From: Neoaquamicrobium microcysteis | GTDB taxonomy: Bacteria; Pseudomonadota; Alphaproteobacteria; Rhizobiales; Rhizobiaceae | NCBI RefSeq assembly: GCF_008180155.1 | Contig: NZ_VSZS01000062.1 | Location: 223,579 to 287,578, forward strand | DNA: 64,000 bases | Direction of reading: 5' to 3' | Shown: one piece after another, positions 1 to 8,988 of the stretch | Position numbering within the stretch: the stretch's first letter is position 1 | How the letters are laid out: every line of letters begins with the position of its first letter | Translations under genes and position numbers: made by a program | The notes under the pieces: model-generated | Told to the model about the DNA's origin: nothing | Seen by the model: the letters and a program-made list of their open reading frames with translations, nothing else | Databases searched by the model: none

Positions 1-773
1 GGCAGGCGGATGGCGCGGGCGGGATAGACGTCGCACTCGTATTGCCGCGCCAGCTTGGCAACAAGCGGGCTGGTGGTGCAGGCCCGGCCGAAGAACCTGG
101 TGGGCACGCCCTTGTGGAATTTCTGGTCGACCAGAACCCCGATATTGCCGCCGCGCTCGAGAATGCGGGCAAGGCCGAAGGCTGCGCCCGCACGCGACGC
201 GATCAGCTCGCCCATCGCCTCGGCACGGGTGGAGAAGATGTACTTCGCGATGTACGGATTGTTCGGCGCGCGAAAAAGCGCGGTCACCGGCAGGTCGTAG
301 GAGGCAGCGGCCACCGGCAGAAGCTCGAAATTGCCGGTGTGGGCGGTGAAGAAGATGTGCGGCTTCCCGCTGGCGCGGACACGCGCGAAGATTTCCTCGC
401 CGTCGACTTCGACGCGGCCGGGCGTGTCGGAGCCGGGCACGAAATCGAAGAGCTGGTCGAGGAAGATGTATTCACCCGCCAGCCGCGCCATGTTGCCCCA
501 CATGTCGGAGGCGATGGCCTGCAGCTCGGCTTCGCTCTTGTCGGGGTAGGCGTGGCGCAGATTGTCCATCGCGACGCGATGGCGGCCGAACCAGGGGCCG
601 ATGCGGCGCGCCGTGCGGTCGGCAAAGGCCAGCGCGCGATCGGGCGGCAGGCGGCGCAGCAGCCACAGGACAGCCATGGCGAGTTGCGCCACGATCCAGT
701 ATTCCGCCTGCTTCAGCAGCCGAAGGGTTCTGGCAACGAGCGGCCTGAGGATCGGCACGCGGCCTTCGCTCAT
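1..773 (-). CDS. lpxXL: Lipid A acyltransferase LpxXL (3' part cut by window edge)
   Basis: Lysophospholipid acyltransferase (HtrB/LpxL) family. It should transfer the very-long-chain hydroxy fatty acid from AcpXL to lipid A at the inner membrane. About 257 codons are visible and the C-terminus lies off the left edge. The first ~45 residues hold a membrane segment. The acyltransferase H-x4-[D/E] motif is seen as HTGNFE, and a second conserved block reads GGNIGVLVDQKFHKG. The ATG overlaps the stop of adh2XL by one base (ATGA), so the two are translationally coupled. It closes a cluster in the order acpXL-fabF2XL-fabF1XL-adh2XL-lpxXL. The family is clear. The XL assignment rests on this neighbourhood. 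Confidence 0.88.
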   Translation of the reverse strand, partial: MSEGRVPILRPLVARTLRLLKQAEYWIVAQLAMAVLWLLRRLPPDRALAFADRTARRIGPWFGRHRVAMDNLRHAYPDKSEAELQAIASDMWGNMARLAGEYIFLDQLFDFVPGSDTPGRVEVDGEEIFARVRASGKPHIFFTAHTGNFELLPVAAASYDLPVTALFRAPNNPYIAKYIFSTRAEAMGELIASRAGAAFGLARILERGGNIGVLVDQKFHKGVPTRFFGRACTTSPLVAKLARQYECDVYPARAIRL

Positions 774-1801
774 CAGTCGACCCGCAGGATGATCTTGCCG
801 AAAACGTCGCGGCCTTCCATGCGCTCCAGCGCGCGGCCGATGTCGTCGAAGCGGACCTCGGTATCGATGACCGGGCGGACGATGCCGGCTGCCATCTTCT
901 GCATGGCGTTTTCCATGTTCTCCATCCGGCAGCCGAAGGAGCCGAGGATTTTCAGCTGCTGCTGGAAAAGCTGCATCAGGTTCATCGAGGTGGACACGCC
1001 GGACGTGGAGCCGCAGGTGACCAGCCGCGCGCCGCGCTTCATGCACAGCATCGAGCCGGCCCACGTGTCGGCGCCGACATGCTCGAAAACAACGTCCACG
1101 CCCTTCTTCTTCGTCAGCTTGCGCACGACGCCCTCGAAGCGGTCCTCGCGATAGTTGATGACATGGTCCGCGCCGAGCGCCTTGGCCTTCTCGATCTTGT
1201 CGTCGGACCCAACGGTGGTGATGACCGTGCAACCCATGCGCTTTGCAAGCTGGATCGCGGCGGAACCAATGCCGGAACCGCCAGCATGGACGAGGATCGT
1301 CTCGCCCGGCTGGAGCTTCGCGTTGTCGAACAGCATGTGCTCGACCGTGCCGAAGGTGACGGGAGCGACCGCCGAGCCGATCTCGTCAACGCCGGGAGGG
1401 GCGGGGACAAGCAAGCGGGCCGGCAAGTTCACCAGTTCCTGCGCGAAGCCGTCGAGATGGAAGCCGTGGACGCCGCCGACATGCTCGCAAAGATTATCGC
1501 GCTTTTCCTTGCAGGCTTTGCAAAGACCGCAGGTCCGCGCGCCATAGATGGAGACCAGCTGTCCGGGCAACAGGCCAGATACGCCGTCGCCGACCGTCTC
1601 GACGAAGCCCGAGGCTTCCGCGCCGACCACCAGCGGCATCTTGCGCTTGGCGAACGCCATGCCGCGCCAGCCCCAAACGTCGATGTGGTTCAGTGCGACC
1701 GCGCCGATCCGCACCGTGACTTCGCCGAGGCCGGGAGCGGGAGGAGGGGGCAGATCGACGGTTTCGAGACGCCGATCCTCGACGAGTTGCAGTGCGCGCA
1801 T
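773..1801 (-). CDS. adh2XL: Zinc-binding MDR dehydrogenase of the VLCFA-lipid A cluster
   Basis: Medium-chain dehydrogenase/reductase of 342 residues. An N-terminal GroES-like domain is followed by a Rossmann fold with the motif HAGGSGIGSAAIQLAK. A structural-zinc lobe is seen as CGLCKACKEKRDNLC (C-x2-C-x2-C-x7-C). In rhizobia this gene is a fixed member of the acpXL-lpxXL cluster and is thought to act in building the C28 hydroxy acyl chain, probably as an enoyl or keto reductase, but its exact reaction is not certain. It lies 38 bp after fabF1XL and its stop overlaps the lpxXL start, which fits a single operon. Confidence 0.85.
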   Translation of the reverse strand: MRALQLVEDRRLETVDLPPPPAPGLGEVTVRIGAVALNHIDVWGWRGMAFAKRKMPLVVGAEASGFVETVGDGVSGLLPGQLVSIYGARTCGLCKACKEKRDNLCEHVGGVHGFHLDGFAQELVNLPARLLVPAPPGVDEIGSAVAPVTFGTVEHMLFDNAKLQPGETILVHAGGSGIGSAAIQLAKRMGCTVITTVGSDDKIEKAKALGADHVINYREDRFEGVVRKLTKKKGVDVVFEHVGADTWAGSMLCMKRGARLVTCGSTSGVSTSMNLMQLFQQQLKILGSFGCRMENMENAMQKMAAGIVRPVIDTEVRFDDIGRALERMEGRDVFGKIILRVD

Positions 1802-1839
1802 GGGAAAATCCGCTGTTGGCTGGCGTTTGGGGAAGCGGA

Positions 1840-3114
1840 CTAGACCGGTTCACGCGCCATGACAAGGCAGGTGTTCTGCCCGCCGAAGCCGAAGGAGTTG
1901 GAAAGCACCGTCGAAACCTGCGCATCCCGCTTCACGCCCGGCACCACGTCCAGCTCGATCGCCGGGTCGGGATTGTCGTAGTTGATCGTCGGCGGAATGA
2001 CGCCCTCGGCCATGGTAAGGATCGAGAAGACGGCCTCGACCGCACCGGCGGCCGACAGGGTATGGCCGATCATCGACTTGTTGGAGGAGATCGGGATCGT
2101 CTTCATACGCTCTCCGAAGACGGTAGAGAGCGACAGATGCTCCATCTTGTCGTTTTCGGGGGTCGAGGTGCCGTGGGCGTTGACGTATTCGATCTCGTCC
2201 TCGCGCATGCCGGCATCGGCCAGCGCCGCCTTGACCGCCGCGATGGCGGGCGAGCCGTCGGGTTTGGAGCGGGTGCGGTGGAAATCGTCGGCCTTTTCGC
2301 CGCAGCCGCGCACGATGCCCAGCACGTTGGCGCCGCGGGCAAGGGCGCTTTCGAGCGATTCCAGCACTAGGGCGGCGGACCCTTCGGCCAGCACGAAACC
2401 GTCGCGATCCTTGGAGAATGGCTTGGACGCTTTCTCGGGACGCTCGTTCTGCGTGGAAAGTGCGGACAGAAGCGAGAAACGGATCAGCGCCTCGGCCGTG
2501 GCAGAGCCGTCCGCGCCGATGGAGAGCGCACGGTCGGCCTCGCCGCGCTGGATGGCTTCGACGCCGAGCTGGATCGCGGTCGCACCGGAAGCACACGCGG
2601 TGGAAAGCGTGATCGGCAGGCCGCGGGTTCCGAACCGATCGGCTAATCGGTCTGCGATCGCACCGAACTGCGAGGCCTCAAACGTCTCCTGGCGAAGCTG
2701 CTCGCGAGCGGCTGCCAGCAGACGCTCGTAGATCGGCAGGTCGAGGTTTGCCGCGTCGTAGAGTGCCAGGCGCTCATGCCAGTCGAGCTCGACCGGCGGG
2801 GAGGCGAGGAAGAGCGGGCCCGCGAAATCGCCGACGCCGAGGCCGGAAGCCGACACCGCCTCAAGTGCGGAGATTTCGGCAAGCTCGTAGGTAAGCGCGC
2901 TTGCGCCCTTGTCGCTCGATTCCAGAAAATCGACGGTTCCCGAGATGGTGGTGTTCAGATGCTCGGTCGGGAAACGGGTGATCGGATGGATGCCCGAACG
3001 CCCGGCCGTGAGGGCGGCCCAGTTGTCGGTAATCCCCTGGCCGAGTGAGGTGACGACGCCGACGCCGGTAACGGCGACGACCGGCCTGCCCAGATGATCG
3101 GTGGTCCTGGCCAT
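1840..3114 (-). CDS. fabF1XL: Beta-ketoacyl-ACP synthase FabF1XL
   Basis: KAS II-type condensing enzyme of 424 residues. It should elongate AcpXL-bound acyl chains toward the very-long-chain fatty acid of lipid A. The full Cys-His-His set is visible: Cys174 in STACASG, His314 in NAHGTSTPEND and His351 in SNKSMIGHTLSAAG. I chose the ATG at 3114 (MARTTDHLGRP) because a GGGAG site sits upstream; an in-frame GTG at 3132 overlaps the end of fabF2XL and is less likely. Its neighbour fabF2XL lacks these catalytic residues, so FabF1XL is probably the active half of a pair. Confidence 0.9.
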   Translation of the reverse strand: MARTTDHLGRPVVAVTGVGVVTSLGQGITDNWAALTAGRSGIHPITRFPTEHLNTTISGTVDFLESSDKGASALTYELAEISALEAVSASGLGVGDFAGPLFLASPPVELDWHERLALYDAANLDLPIYERLLAAAREQLRQETFEASQFGAIADRLADRFGTRGLPITLSTACASGATAIQLGVEAIQRGEADRALSIGADGSATAEALIRFSLLSALSTQNERPEKASKPFSKDRDGFVLAEGSAALVLESLESALARGANVLGIVRGCGEKADDFHRTRSKPDGSPAIAAVKAALADAGMREDEIEYVNAHGTSTPENDKMEHLSLSTVFGERMKTIPISSNKSMIGHTLSAAGAVEAVFSILTMAEGVIPPTINYDNPDPAIELDVVPGVKRDAQVSTVLSNSFGFGGQNTCLVMAREPV

Positions 3115-3128
3115 CTTCACCGCTCCCT

Positions 3129-4313
3129 TCACGCGGCCACGACGAGGGCAGCACCCTCGAAGCGGCGATAGCCGATGGTGGTTGCAACGACGCTACGGGG
3201 AGCGCCTTCGGCTGCGGTCTCGTTCTCGGCATCGAAGGCGGGATAGTGCGCGCCATGACGGATCGCCAGTGCCGCCAGCGCGATCGCGAACGGGAACTGC
3301 GCTTCCTTGAGATGCCCTGTCAGCGTCGAGAACCCACGAACCGCATAGTCACCCGCCGACGCAAGCGCGGCACGTTCGGCTCCGGTCGCCGAATGAGCGC
3401 CGGAAGCGCCCGAGATGGCCATGAGGGGCTCATCAGGCGCGCCGAGAACCCGCAGCAGGCCCGAAACGGCCTCTGGCAGATTGCCTTCGTCGCGGCGCGC
3501 GCGCCCGGAAGCGACGGCCTTGATGGCGGCATATGGCTTGTGGCCGCGCGCTTCGGCATGTTCGCGCGATTCCAGCACGAGGAATGCCGCGCCCGAACCG
3601 GAGATGACGCCGCCGCCGTCGTTTGCCGCGCGCTGCCACACAGGCTTCCAGCGTTTGCGATGCAGGAAGCCGCCGAGTTCGTATCCGAGCAGCATGTCGG
3701 GATGTTCGGTCTGGAATGCGCCGCCGACGAGCACGTGGCTCGACTGGCCCGAACGAATGCGCGCCGCAGCGGTCTCTATGGCCGAAATGCCGGCACCTTC
3801 CTCGCCCATGAATGTGCGCGATGAACCGGTGACCTTGTGGACGATGGAGATGTTGCCGGCGAGCAGGTTGGAAAGCTGCGCCAGAAACAGCGTCGGGCGC
3901 AGTTCGGTCGTCAGCTTCTCGTTGAGCAGCAGGTCGCGATCGTTGCGGGTGCGGGCGGCGTCGAGGATCGCCTGATCCACGTTGACGTCGCGTTCCCCGC
4001 CGCCTGCCGCAACAACCATGTCCATGGTCGCCAGCAGCGCCTCGTCCTTGGCGCCAGCGTCGTCCAGCGCCACGCCGGCCGCATAGGTGCCCAGCCGCTG
4101 CCAGGTTTCCATCTGGCGCTGGTCGCCGCGCTTGGCGATCTGCAGGCCCCAGTCGATCTCCGGGAGAGGGTGGATCGTATACGGGTCGAACCGCTCTGCG
4201 TCGAGCACGGGAGCCGCGCCCGGTGCGCTGAGCGCCTGCCAGTGCCGCTCGGCCCCTTCGCCAAGCGAGGAGACGAGCCCCAGTCCGGTAATGACGACGT
4301 CGCGTGCGCTCAT
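3129..4313 (-). CDS. fabF2XL: Ketosynthase-like FabF2XL lacking the active-site Cys
   Basis: Thiolase-fold ketosynthase homologue of 394 residues in the lipid A VLCFA cluster. Where active enzymes have T-A-C-A-S, this protein reads VTGSSRTFMG at about residues 161-170, so there is no nucleophilic Cys. The usual N-A-H-G-T block is replaced by SGASGAHSATG. The later G-H (LTGHLKEAQ) is kept. This pattern resembles the chain-length-factor subunit of KS-CLF pairs in polyketide synthesis. By inference it would pair with FabF1XL and shape chain length. It starts 33 bp after acpXL, with no room for fabZXL between. Confidence 0.85.
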   Translation of the reverse strand: MSARDVVITGLGLVSSLGEGAERHWQALSAPGAAPVLDAERFDPYTIHPLPEIDWGLQIAKRGDQRQMETWQRLGTYAAGVALDDAGAKDEALLATMDMVVAAGGGERDVNVDQAILDAARTRNDRDLLLNEKLTTELRPTLFLAQLSNLLAGNISIVHKVTGSSRTFMGEEGAGISAIETAAARIRSGQSSHVLVGGAFQTEHPDMLLGYELGGFLHRKRWKPVWQRAANDGGGVISGSGAAFLVLESREHAEARGHKPYAAIKAVASGRARRDEGNLPEAVSGLLRVLGAPDEPLMAISGASGAHSATGAERAALASAGDYAVRGFSTLTGHLKEAQFPFAIALAALAIRHGAHYPAFDAENETAAEGAPRSVVATTIGYRRFEGAALVVAA

Positions 4314-4346
4314 ATCCGGCCTACCTGCAGTGCATGCCTTGCGGCG

Positions 4347-4631
4347 TCAAACGGCGTTCTTCGCCGCGACAAGCGCGTCGATCTTGGCGCAGAGGTTTTC
4401 CATGACGAAGTATTCCTCAGCGGAAACCTTGCCGTCATTGACCTCCTGCGTCCACTTTTCGAGCGGCACCTTGATGCCGAACTCCTTGTCGATCGCAAAG
4501 ACGATGTCGAGGAAATCGAGGCTGTCGATGCCGAGATCGTCGATCGTGTGGCTCTTGGGCGTGATCGTCTCACGATCGATCTCGCTGGTCTCCGCGATGA
4601 TGTCGGCAACCTTGTCAAATGTCGAAGTCAC
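4347..4631 (-). CDS. acpXL: Acyl carrier protein AcpXL
   Basis: Specialised acyl carrier protein of 94 residues. The phosphopantetheine site is Ser37 in the motif [12 protein letters not shown]. It carries the 27-hydroxyoctacosanoate-type chain that is later put on lipid A by LpxXL in Rhizobiales. The length and sequence fit AcpXL and not the ~78-residue housekeeping AcpP. It is the first gene of the minus-strand cluster. The stretch 4632-4702 upstream should hold the promoter, but no convincing -35/-10 pair was found. Confidence 0.93.
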   Translation of the reverse strand: MTSTFDKVADIIAETSEIDRETITPKSHTIDDLGIDSLDFLDIVFAIDKEFGIKVPLEKWTQEVNDGKVSAEEYFVMENLCAKIDALVAAKNAV

Positions 4632-4702
4632 TGTGATTCCCTCTAAATGCAGGGCGATGTCCGTTCAAAGTATCGCGGCTCTCTAATCGCTTTTTGCAGG
4701 CA

Positions 4703-4730
4703 GGAAAAGAGCCAGCCCCAAAAAGCTGGC
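4703..4730 (-). terminator. Rho-independent terminator after the 4743-5303 gene
   Basis: On the minus strand a GCCAGC/GCTGGC stem (4711-4716 with 4725-4730) with an 8-nt loop is followed by TCTTTT. It lies 13 bp after the stop of the phosphatase-like gene and separates it from acpXL. Confidence 0.65.
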
Positions 4731-4742
4731 CATTGCGTGGCG

Positions 4743-5303
4743 TCAGTTGAAGACGATGCGGCCTATGGTGTGGATGCCGTTTTCATCAGGGGCCACGATA
4801 ATCGCCTCGCCTTCGCGAGGGGTTATGCCGACCATGGCGGCAATGTTTTCAGGGTGGGTAACCAGCACGAGGTTACCCCAGCCGGAATAGTCGCGAATCA
4901 GCTCCAGCACCGTTTCCTTTGCTTCTGCTGCCGCTTCTTCATCCTGCAAAACGGAATCCAGGGCGTCGAGCGTCTCCACGATACGGTCACCAAAGGCGAG
5001 GCGCGCCGTTTCCAAAGCGCGGCAATAGCGACTCGAATAGACCTGCTCCACCGTTTCTGCCCTGGCCGCGAAAAGCGCGCCGATACGCCGCGCCTGCTGG
5101 CGGCCTCGATCGGACAGATTGCGCTGCGTCCGGCAGTTCTCGATGTCGAAATTGGCCGGATCGCCGGTTCCGGGCGCGTTGGCATTAACGAGAAACACGA
5201 TCTGGCCGCCATTGCGCAAAAGCGCCCATCCGGCTTCGGTTGCGCCCGCCTGCGGCACGACAAAGATCAAAAACAGGGCAAGAACGGTTATGAAACGGCG
5301 CAT
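4743..5303 (-). CDS. Exported histidine-phosphatase-like protein with degenerate active site
   Basis: Histidine phosphatase (phosphoglycerate-mutase fold) superfamily, 186 residues. The ATG at 5303 gives a clean signal peptide (MRRFITVLALFLIFVVPQAGA), so the product is probably periplasmic. Family blocks TQRNLSDRGRQQARRIG, SSRYCRALETA and VTHPENIAAM are present. The family's catalytic R-H in the first strand (normally L-M-R-H-A) is replaced: this protein reads FLVNANAPGTGDP. The codons were checked on both strands and read GTT AAT. Without the phospho-accepting His it should be inactive as a phosphatase and may be a binding or pseudoenzyme form. A terminator follows. Confidence 0.8.
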   Translation of the reverse strand: MRRFITVLALFLIFVVPQAGATEAGWALLRNGGQIVFLVNANAPGTGDPANFDIENCRTQRNLSDRGRQQARRIGALFAARAETVEQVYSSRYCRALETARLAFGDRIVETLDALDSVLQDEEAAAEAKETVLELIRDYSGWGNLVLVTHPENIAAMVGITPREGEAIIVAPDENGIHTIGRIVFN

Positions 5304-5442
5304 CCGGTATCCTTCTTCCTTGATCCATATAGGGACGGGATTGAAAGGCGAAAGGCAAGCGCGGCATTCGCGGCGCCACAATCGGCCCGGATAGCGTGCT
5401 GAACGCTTGCCGTTGAGAGGCGATTGCGCTACCCGCCGGGAA

Positions 5443-6393
5443 ATGTCTGCCGTAGCCGAAACCATCGCCTTCGTCTTCGGGCTGGTCGGGCTCGGCTATG
5501 CTGCCGGCTGGACCGGCCTCCTTCGCCCGCAGGTGGGGGATGCGCTGACGGACTTCGCGATCGTCGTAGCCGTGCCGGCGCTGCTGTTCCGCACCATGAT
5601 CGGGATCGACTTTTCGGGCACGGCGCCGTGGGGGCTGTGGGCGGCCTACTTCGCCGGCGTGCCGGTGGTATGGCTGGCGGGCCATCTCGTCGCGACGCGC
5701 CGGTTTGGCCGGGATGCGGCCGCCGGCGTCGTGGCGGGCATCGCCGCGTCGTTCTCCAACCTGCTGTTGTTGGGCATTCCCTTCATCATGGGCGTCTACG
5801 GGCAAGCAGGTATCGACATCCTGTCGCTGCTGCTGGCCGTTCATCTGCCGACCATGATGGCCGCCTCCATAGTGATGTTCGAGTGGGTGCGACGGAGCGA
5901 GGGCAAGGTCACGTCCCCGCTCGACGTTCTGAAGGGCTTCCTGCGAAACCTTTTCACCAATCCGCTCATCATCGGCATCCTGGCCGGGCTGGCATGGCGG
6001 CTGAGCGGTATTCCGATGCCGGGCTTGGGAATGCGTTTCGTCGACGCTTTCGCAGGCATCGCCGGGACGGTTGCCCTGTTTGCAATGGGGCTCGGGCTGC
6101 GCAAGTTCGGCATTTCGGGCAACGTCAAGCCTGCCATCGCGCTATCTGTGCTGAAGCTGTTGCTGCTGCCCGCCGTGGTCCTGTGTGCCGCCGTGGCGAT
6201 AGGGCTGCCGCCGCTGGCCGCGAAGGTGATGGTGGTAGCCTCCTCCCTGCCGACCGGGGTGAACCCCTATCTCATCGCTACCCGCTTCGGCACAGGGCAG
6301 GTGCTGGCCTCCAACACGATGACCATATCGACTGCGCTGGCTGCGCTGACGATGGGGTTGTGGCTGGGCGTGGCCCAATGGGTTTTCGGCTGA
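5443..6393 (+). CDS. AEC (auxin efflux carrier) family transporter
   Basis: Inner-membrane transporter of 316 residues with about ten hydrophobic segments in two five-helix halves, as in the AEC/malonate carrier family. The start is taken at ATG 5443 (MSAVAETIAFVFGLVG); an in-frame TTG 36 bp upstream would add a non-hydrophobic extension. The substrate cannot be told from sequence; bacterial members move organic acids such as malonate or malate. It lies 91 bp ahead of a semialdehyde dehydrogenase gene on the same strand, so a link to dicarboxylate or semialdehyde metabolism is possible but unproven. Confidence 0.8.
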   Translation: MSAVAETIAFVFGLVGLGYAAGWTGLLRPQVGDALTDFAIVVAVPALLFRTMIGIDFSGTAPWGLWAAYFAGVPVVWLAGHLVATRRFGRDAAAGVVAGIAASFSNLLLLGIPFIMGVYGQAGIDILSLLLAVHLPTMMAASIVMFEWVRRSEGKVTSPLDVLKGFLRNLFTNPLIIGILAGLAWRLSGIPMPGLGMRFVDAFAGIAGTVALFAMGLGLRKFGISGNVKPAIALSVLKLLLLPAVVLCAAVAIGLPPLAAKVMVVASSLPTGVNPYLIATRFGTGQVLASNTMTISTALAALTMGLWLGVAQWVFG

Positions 6394-6484
6394 CGGGTTG
6401 GCTTCTTCCCGATTGCGACTAAGTGTGTCGGTGACGCATATTGCAGCGGCGCGACCGCGCCGGACGGGACAAGGGAGTAGCACC

Positions 6485-7942
6485 ATGTTGCAGAAAACCA
6501 GCCATTTCATGCGCGAGGCCAACCTCATCGACGGCGAATGGGTGCAGGCCGATTCCGGCGCTACCATCGATGTGGTGAACCCGGCCACGGGGCTGAAGAT
6601 CGGCTCTGTGCCGAAGGCGGGGAAGGCCGAGACGCGTCGGGCCATTGAAGCCGCGGACGCGGCGTTCAAGTCGTTTCGCAAGACATCGGCGCTGGAGCGG
6701 TCGAAACTGCTGCGCAAGCTGCATGACGCGATCATGGACAATCAGGATGCGCTGGGCGAACTGCTGACGATGGAGCAGGGCAAGTCGCTGGCCGAGGCCA
6801 AGGGCGAGGTGGGCGCGTCAGCCGCCTATGTGCTGTGGTTTGCCGAAGAGGCGCGGCGCACCTATGGCGATGTGGTGCCGAGCCCGTGGGCCGACAGGCG
6901 CGTGCTGGTGACCAAGGAGCCCGTGGGCGTGATCGCCGCGATCACGCCGTGGAACTTCCCTTCCTCCATGCTGGCCCGCAAGATAGGCCCGGCCATCGCC
7001 GCGGGCTGCACCAGCGTCGTCAAGCCTGCTTCGCAGACGCCGTATTCTGGCCTTGCATGGGGCGCGCTTTGCGAGGAGGTCGGGATACCCAAGGGAGTCG
7101 TGAACATCGTGACGGGCTCGGCAGGCGAGATCGGCGACGAAATCTGCGCCAACCCGCTGGTCAGGAAGATCACCTTCACCGGGTCGACCGAGGTGGGCAA
7201 GATCCTCATCGAAAAGTCGGCGTCGACCGTCAAGAAGGTCTCGATGGAACTTGGCGGAAATGCGCCGTTCCTCGTTTTCGACGATGCCGATCTGGACCGT
7301 GCGGTCGAAGGCGCGATGATCGCGAAATATCGCAATTCCGGCCAGACCTGCGTTTGCACAAACCGCTTCTTCGTGCAGGCGGGCATCTACGACAGGTTCG
7401 TGGAACGCCTCGCGGAGGCCTCGAAGAAGCTGAAGGTCGGACCCGGTCTCGAAGACGGCACCCAGCAGGGGCCGCTGATCGACGAAAAGGCCGTCGAGAA
7501 GGTCGAGGAGTTCGTGGCCGATGCAAAGGCCAAGGGTGGCAAGGTCGTGACCGGCGGCAAGCGCCACGAACTCGGCGGTTCGTTCTTCGAGCCGACGGTG
7601 ATTTCGGGCGCGACGCCCCAGATGAAGTTCATGAAAGAAGAAATCTTCGGCCCCGTCGCGCCCGTGTTCAGGTTTGAGAGCGAAGAGGAGGCCGTCGCGC
7701 TTGCCAACGACACGGAGTTCGGCCTCGCCTGCTATTTCTATACCAGCGATCTGGGGCGCGCCTTCCGCGTCACGGAAGGGCTGAAATACGGTATGGTCGG
7801 CGTCAATGAAGGGCTGATAACCACGCCAGAAGCGCCGTTCGGCGGCGTGAAGGAATCGGGTCTGGGCCGCGAGGGCGGACATCAGGGCATTGAGGATTAT
7901 CTCGATACCAAATATGTCTGCATCGGCGGCCTCGGCCTGTAG
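6485..7942 (+). CDS. gabD: NAD(P)-dependent succinate-semialdehyde dehydrogenase family
   Basis: Class I aldehyde dehydrogenase of 485 residues. Family landmarks are ITPWNFPSSMLARKIGPA, the Glu in MELGGNAP, and catalytic Cys289 in NSGQTCVCTNRFF. The C-C spacing after the nucleophile and the overall sequence fit the GabD type, which oxidises succinate semialdehyde to succinate. A close family member oxidises alpha-ketoglutaric semialdehyde, and the sugar-acid neighbours galM and kdgK make that alternative fair. ATG 6485 is preceded by GGGAG. galM begins 23 bp later on the same strand. Confidence 0.85.
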   Translation: MLQKTSHFMREANLIDGEWVQADSGATIDVVNPATGLKIGSVPKAGKAETRRAIEAADAAFKSFRKTSALERSKLLRKLHDAIMDNQDALGELLTMEQGKSLAEAKGEVGASAAYVLWFAEEARRTYGDVVPSPWADRRVLVTKEPVGVIAAITPWNFPSSMLARKIGPAIAAGCTSVVKPASQTPYSGLAWGALCEEVGIPKGVVNIVTGSAGEIGDEICANPLVRKITFTGSTEVGKILIEKSASTVKKVSMELGGNAPFLVFDDADLDRAVEGAMIAKYRNSGQTCVCTNRFFVQAGIYDRFVERLAEASKKLKVGPGLEDGTQQGPLIDEKAVEKVEEFVADAKAKGGKVVTGGKRHELGGSFFEPTVISGATPQMKFMKEEIFGPVAPVFRFESEEEAVALANDTEFGLACYFYTSDLGRAFRVTEGLKYGMVGVNEGLITTPEAPFGGVKESGLGREGGHQGIEDYLDTKYVCIGGLGL

Positions 7943-7965
7943 CCGAGTGCCTGAGGGGGTACACC

Positions 7966-8988
7966 GTGACAGCTTCCGAGCCTTTCGGCGCCACCGGGGA
8001 TGGCGAGGCCGTAGAGCGGCTCTCGATCGCGGGCGGCGGGCTTTCAGCCCGCATCCTGACCTATGGCGCGATCATCCAGGAATTGCGGCTTGGAGGGCAT
8101 GATGCGCCGCTGACGCTCGGCTTTCCGCGTCTGGACGATTATTTCGATCATTCGCTCTATTTCGGGGCGATCGTCGGCCGTTACGCCAACCGGATCGCCG
8201 GCGGAAAATTCGTGCTGGACGGCGAGCGCTTCGAAACAGACGCCAACGATCGCGGCAACACGCTGCATGGCGGTGCGCAGGGGCTAGACAGGCGCGTCTG
8301 GCAGGTGACGGCACAGGGTGCGGATTTCGTTACGTTGTCCATCCACGATCCGGCAGGCGCGATGGGATTTCCCGGGGCGCTGGACATATCCTGCACCTAC
8401 CGGCTGAAGCCGCCGGCGACGCTGGCGGTCGAGATCAAGGCGACGTGCGACCGGCCCACGCTGTGCAATCTGGCGCAGCATTCCTACTTCAATCTCGACG
8501 ATGGCGGGCGCGGCAGTATCCTCGACCATCGCATGACCGTTGCGGCGGCCGCCTACACGCCGGTGGACGCGCAATGCATCCCAACGGGCGAGGTGCTGCC
8601 CGTGCAAGGAACGGCGTTCGATTTCGTGGTGCCGCGAAAGATCCGATACAGGCCCGGCGAGCAGACCGAATACGACCACAATTTCTGCCTGTCTGCGTCG
8701 CGCAGGCCGCTCAGCCAGGCGGCCTGGGTGCAGGGTGCGCGCTCGGGCGTCGAAATGGAGGTCTGGACCACCGAGCCGGGGCTGCAGTTTTACACCGGGC
8801 AGTTTCCCGACAGGCAGGTGCCTGGATTGGATAGCATCACCTACCGTTCTTTCGCTGGGTTCTGCATGGAACCGCAGGTGTGGCCCGATTCGCCCAACCG
8901 GCCCTATTTTCCGCACGCCGTGCTGCGCCCCGGAGAGGAATACAGGCAGGTGAGCGAGTTCCGGTTCCGGCCGCCGAACTACGAGTGA
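7966..8988 (+). CDS. galM: Aldose 1-epimerase
   Basis: Galactose-mutarotase family protein of 340 residues that interconverts alpha and beta anomers of aldoses in the cytoplasm. Seen motifs are the early GRYANRIAGGKF block, GNTLHGG, the NLAQHSYFNL His block and the C-terminal GFCMEPQVWPDSPN. The start is GTG 7966 with a GAGGGGG site upstream. It runs tail-to-tail with kdgK, with no gap between the stops. The pairing with a ketodeoxygluconate kinase suggests a small sugar or sugar-acid catabolic group. Confidence 0.88.
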   Translation: MTASEPFGATGDGEAVERLSIAGGGLSARILTYGAIIQELRLGGHDAPLTLGFPRLDDYFDHSLYFGAIVGRYANRIAGGKFVLDGERFETDANDRGNTLHGGAQGLDRRVWQVTAQGADFVTLSIHDPAGAMGFPGALDISCTYRLKPPATLAVEIKATCDRPTLCNLAQHSYFNLDDGGRGSILDHRMTVAAAAYTPVDAQCIPTGEVLPVQGTAFDFVVPRKIRYRPGEQTEYDHNFCLSASRRPLSQAAWVQGARSGVEMEVWTTEPGLQFYTGQFPDRQVPGLDSITYRSFAGFCMEPQVWPDSPNRPYFPHAVLRPGEEYRQVSEFRFRPPNYE

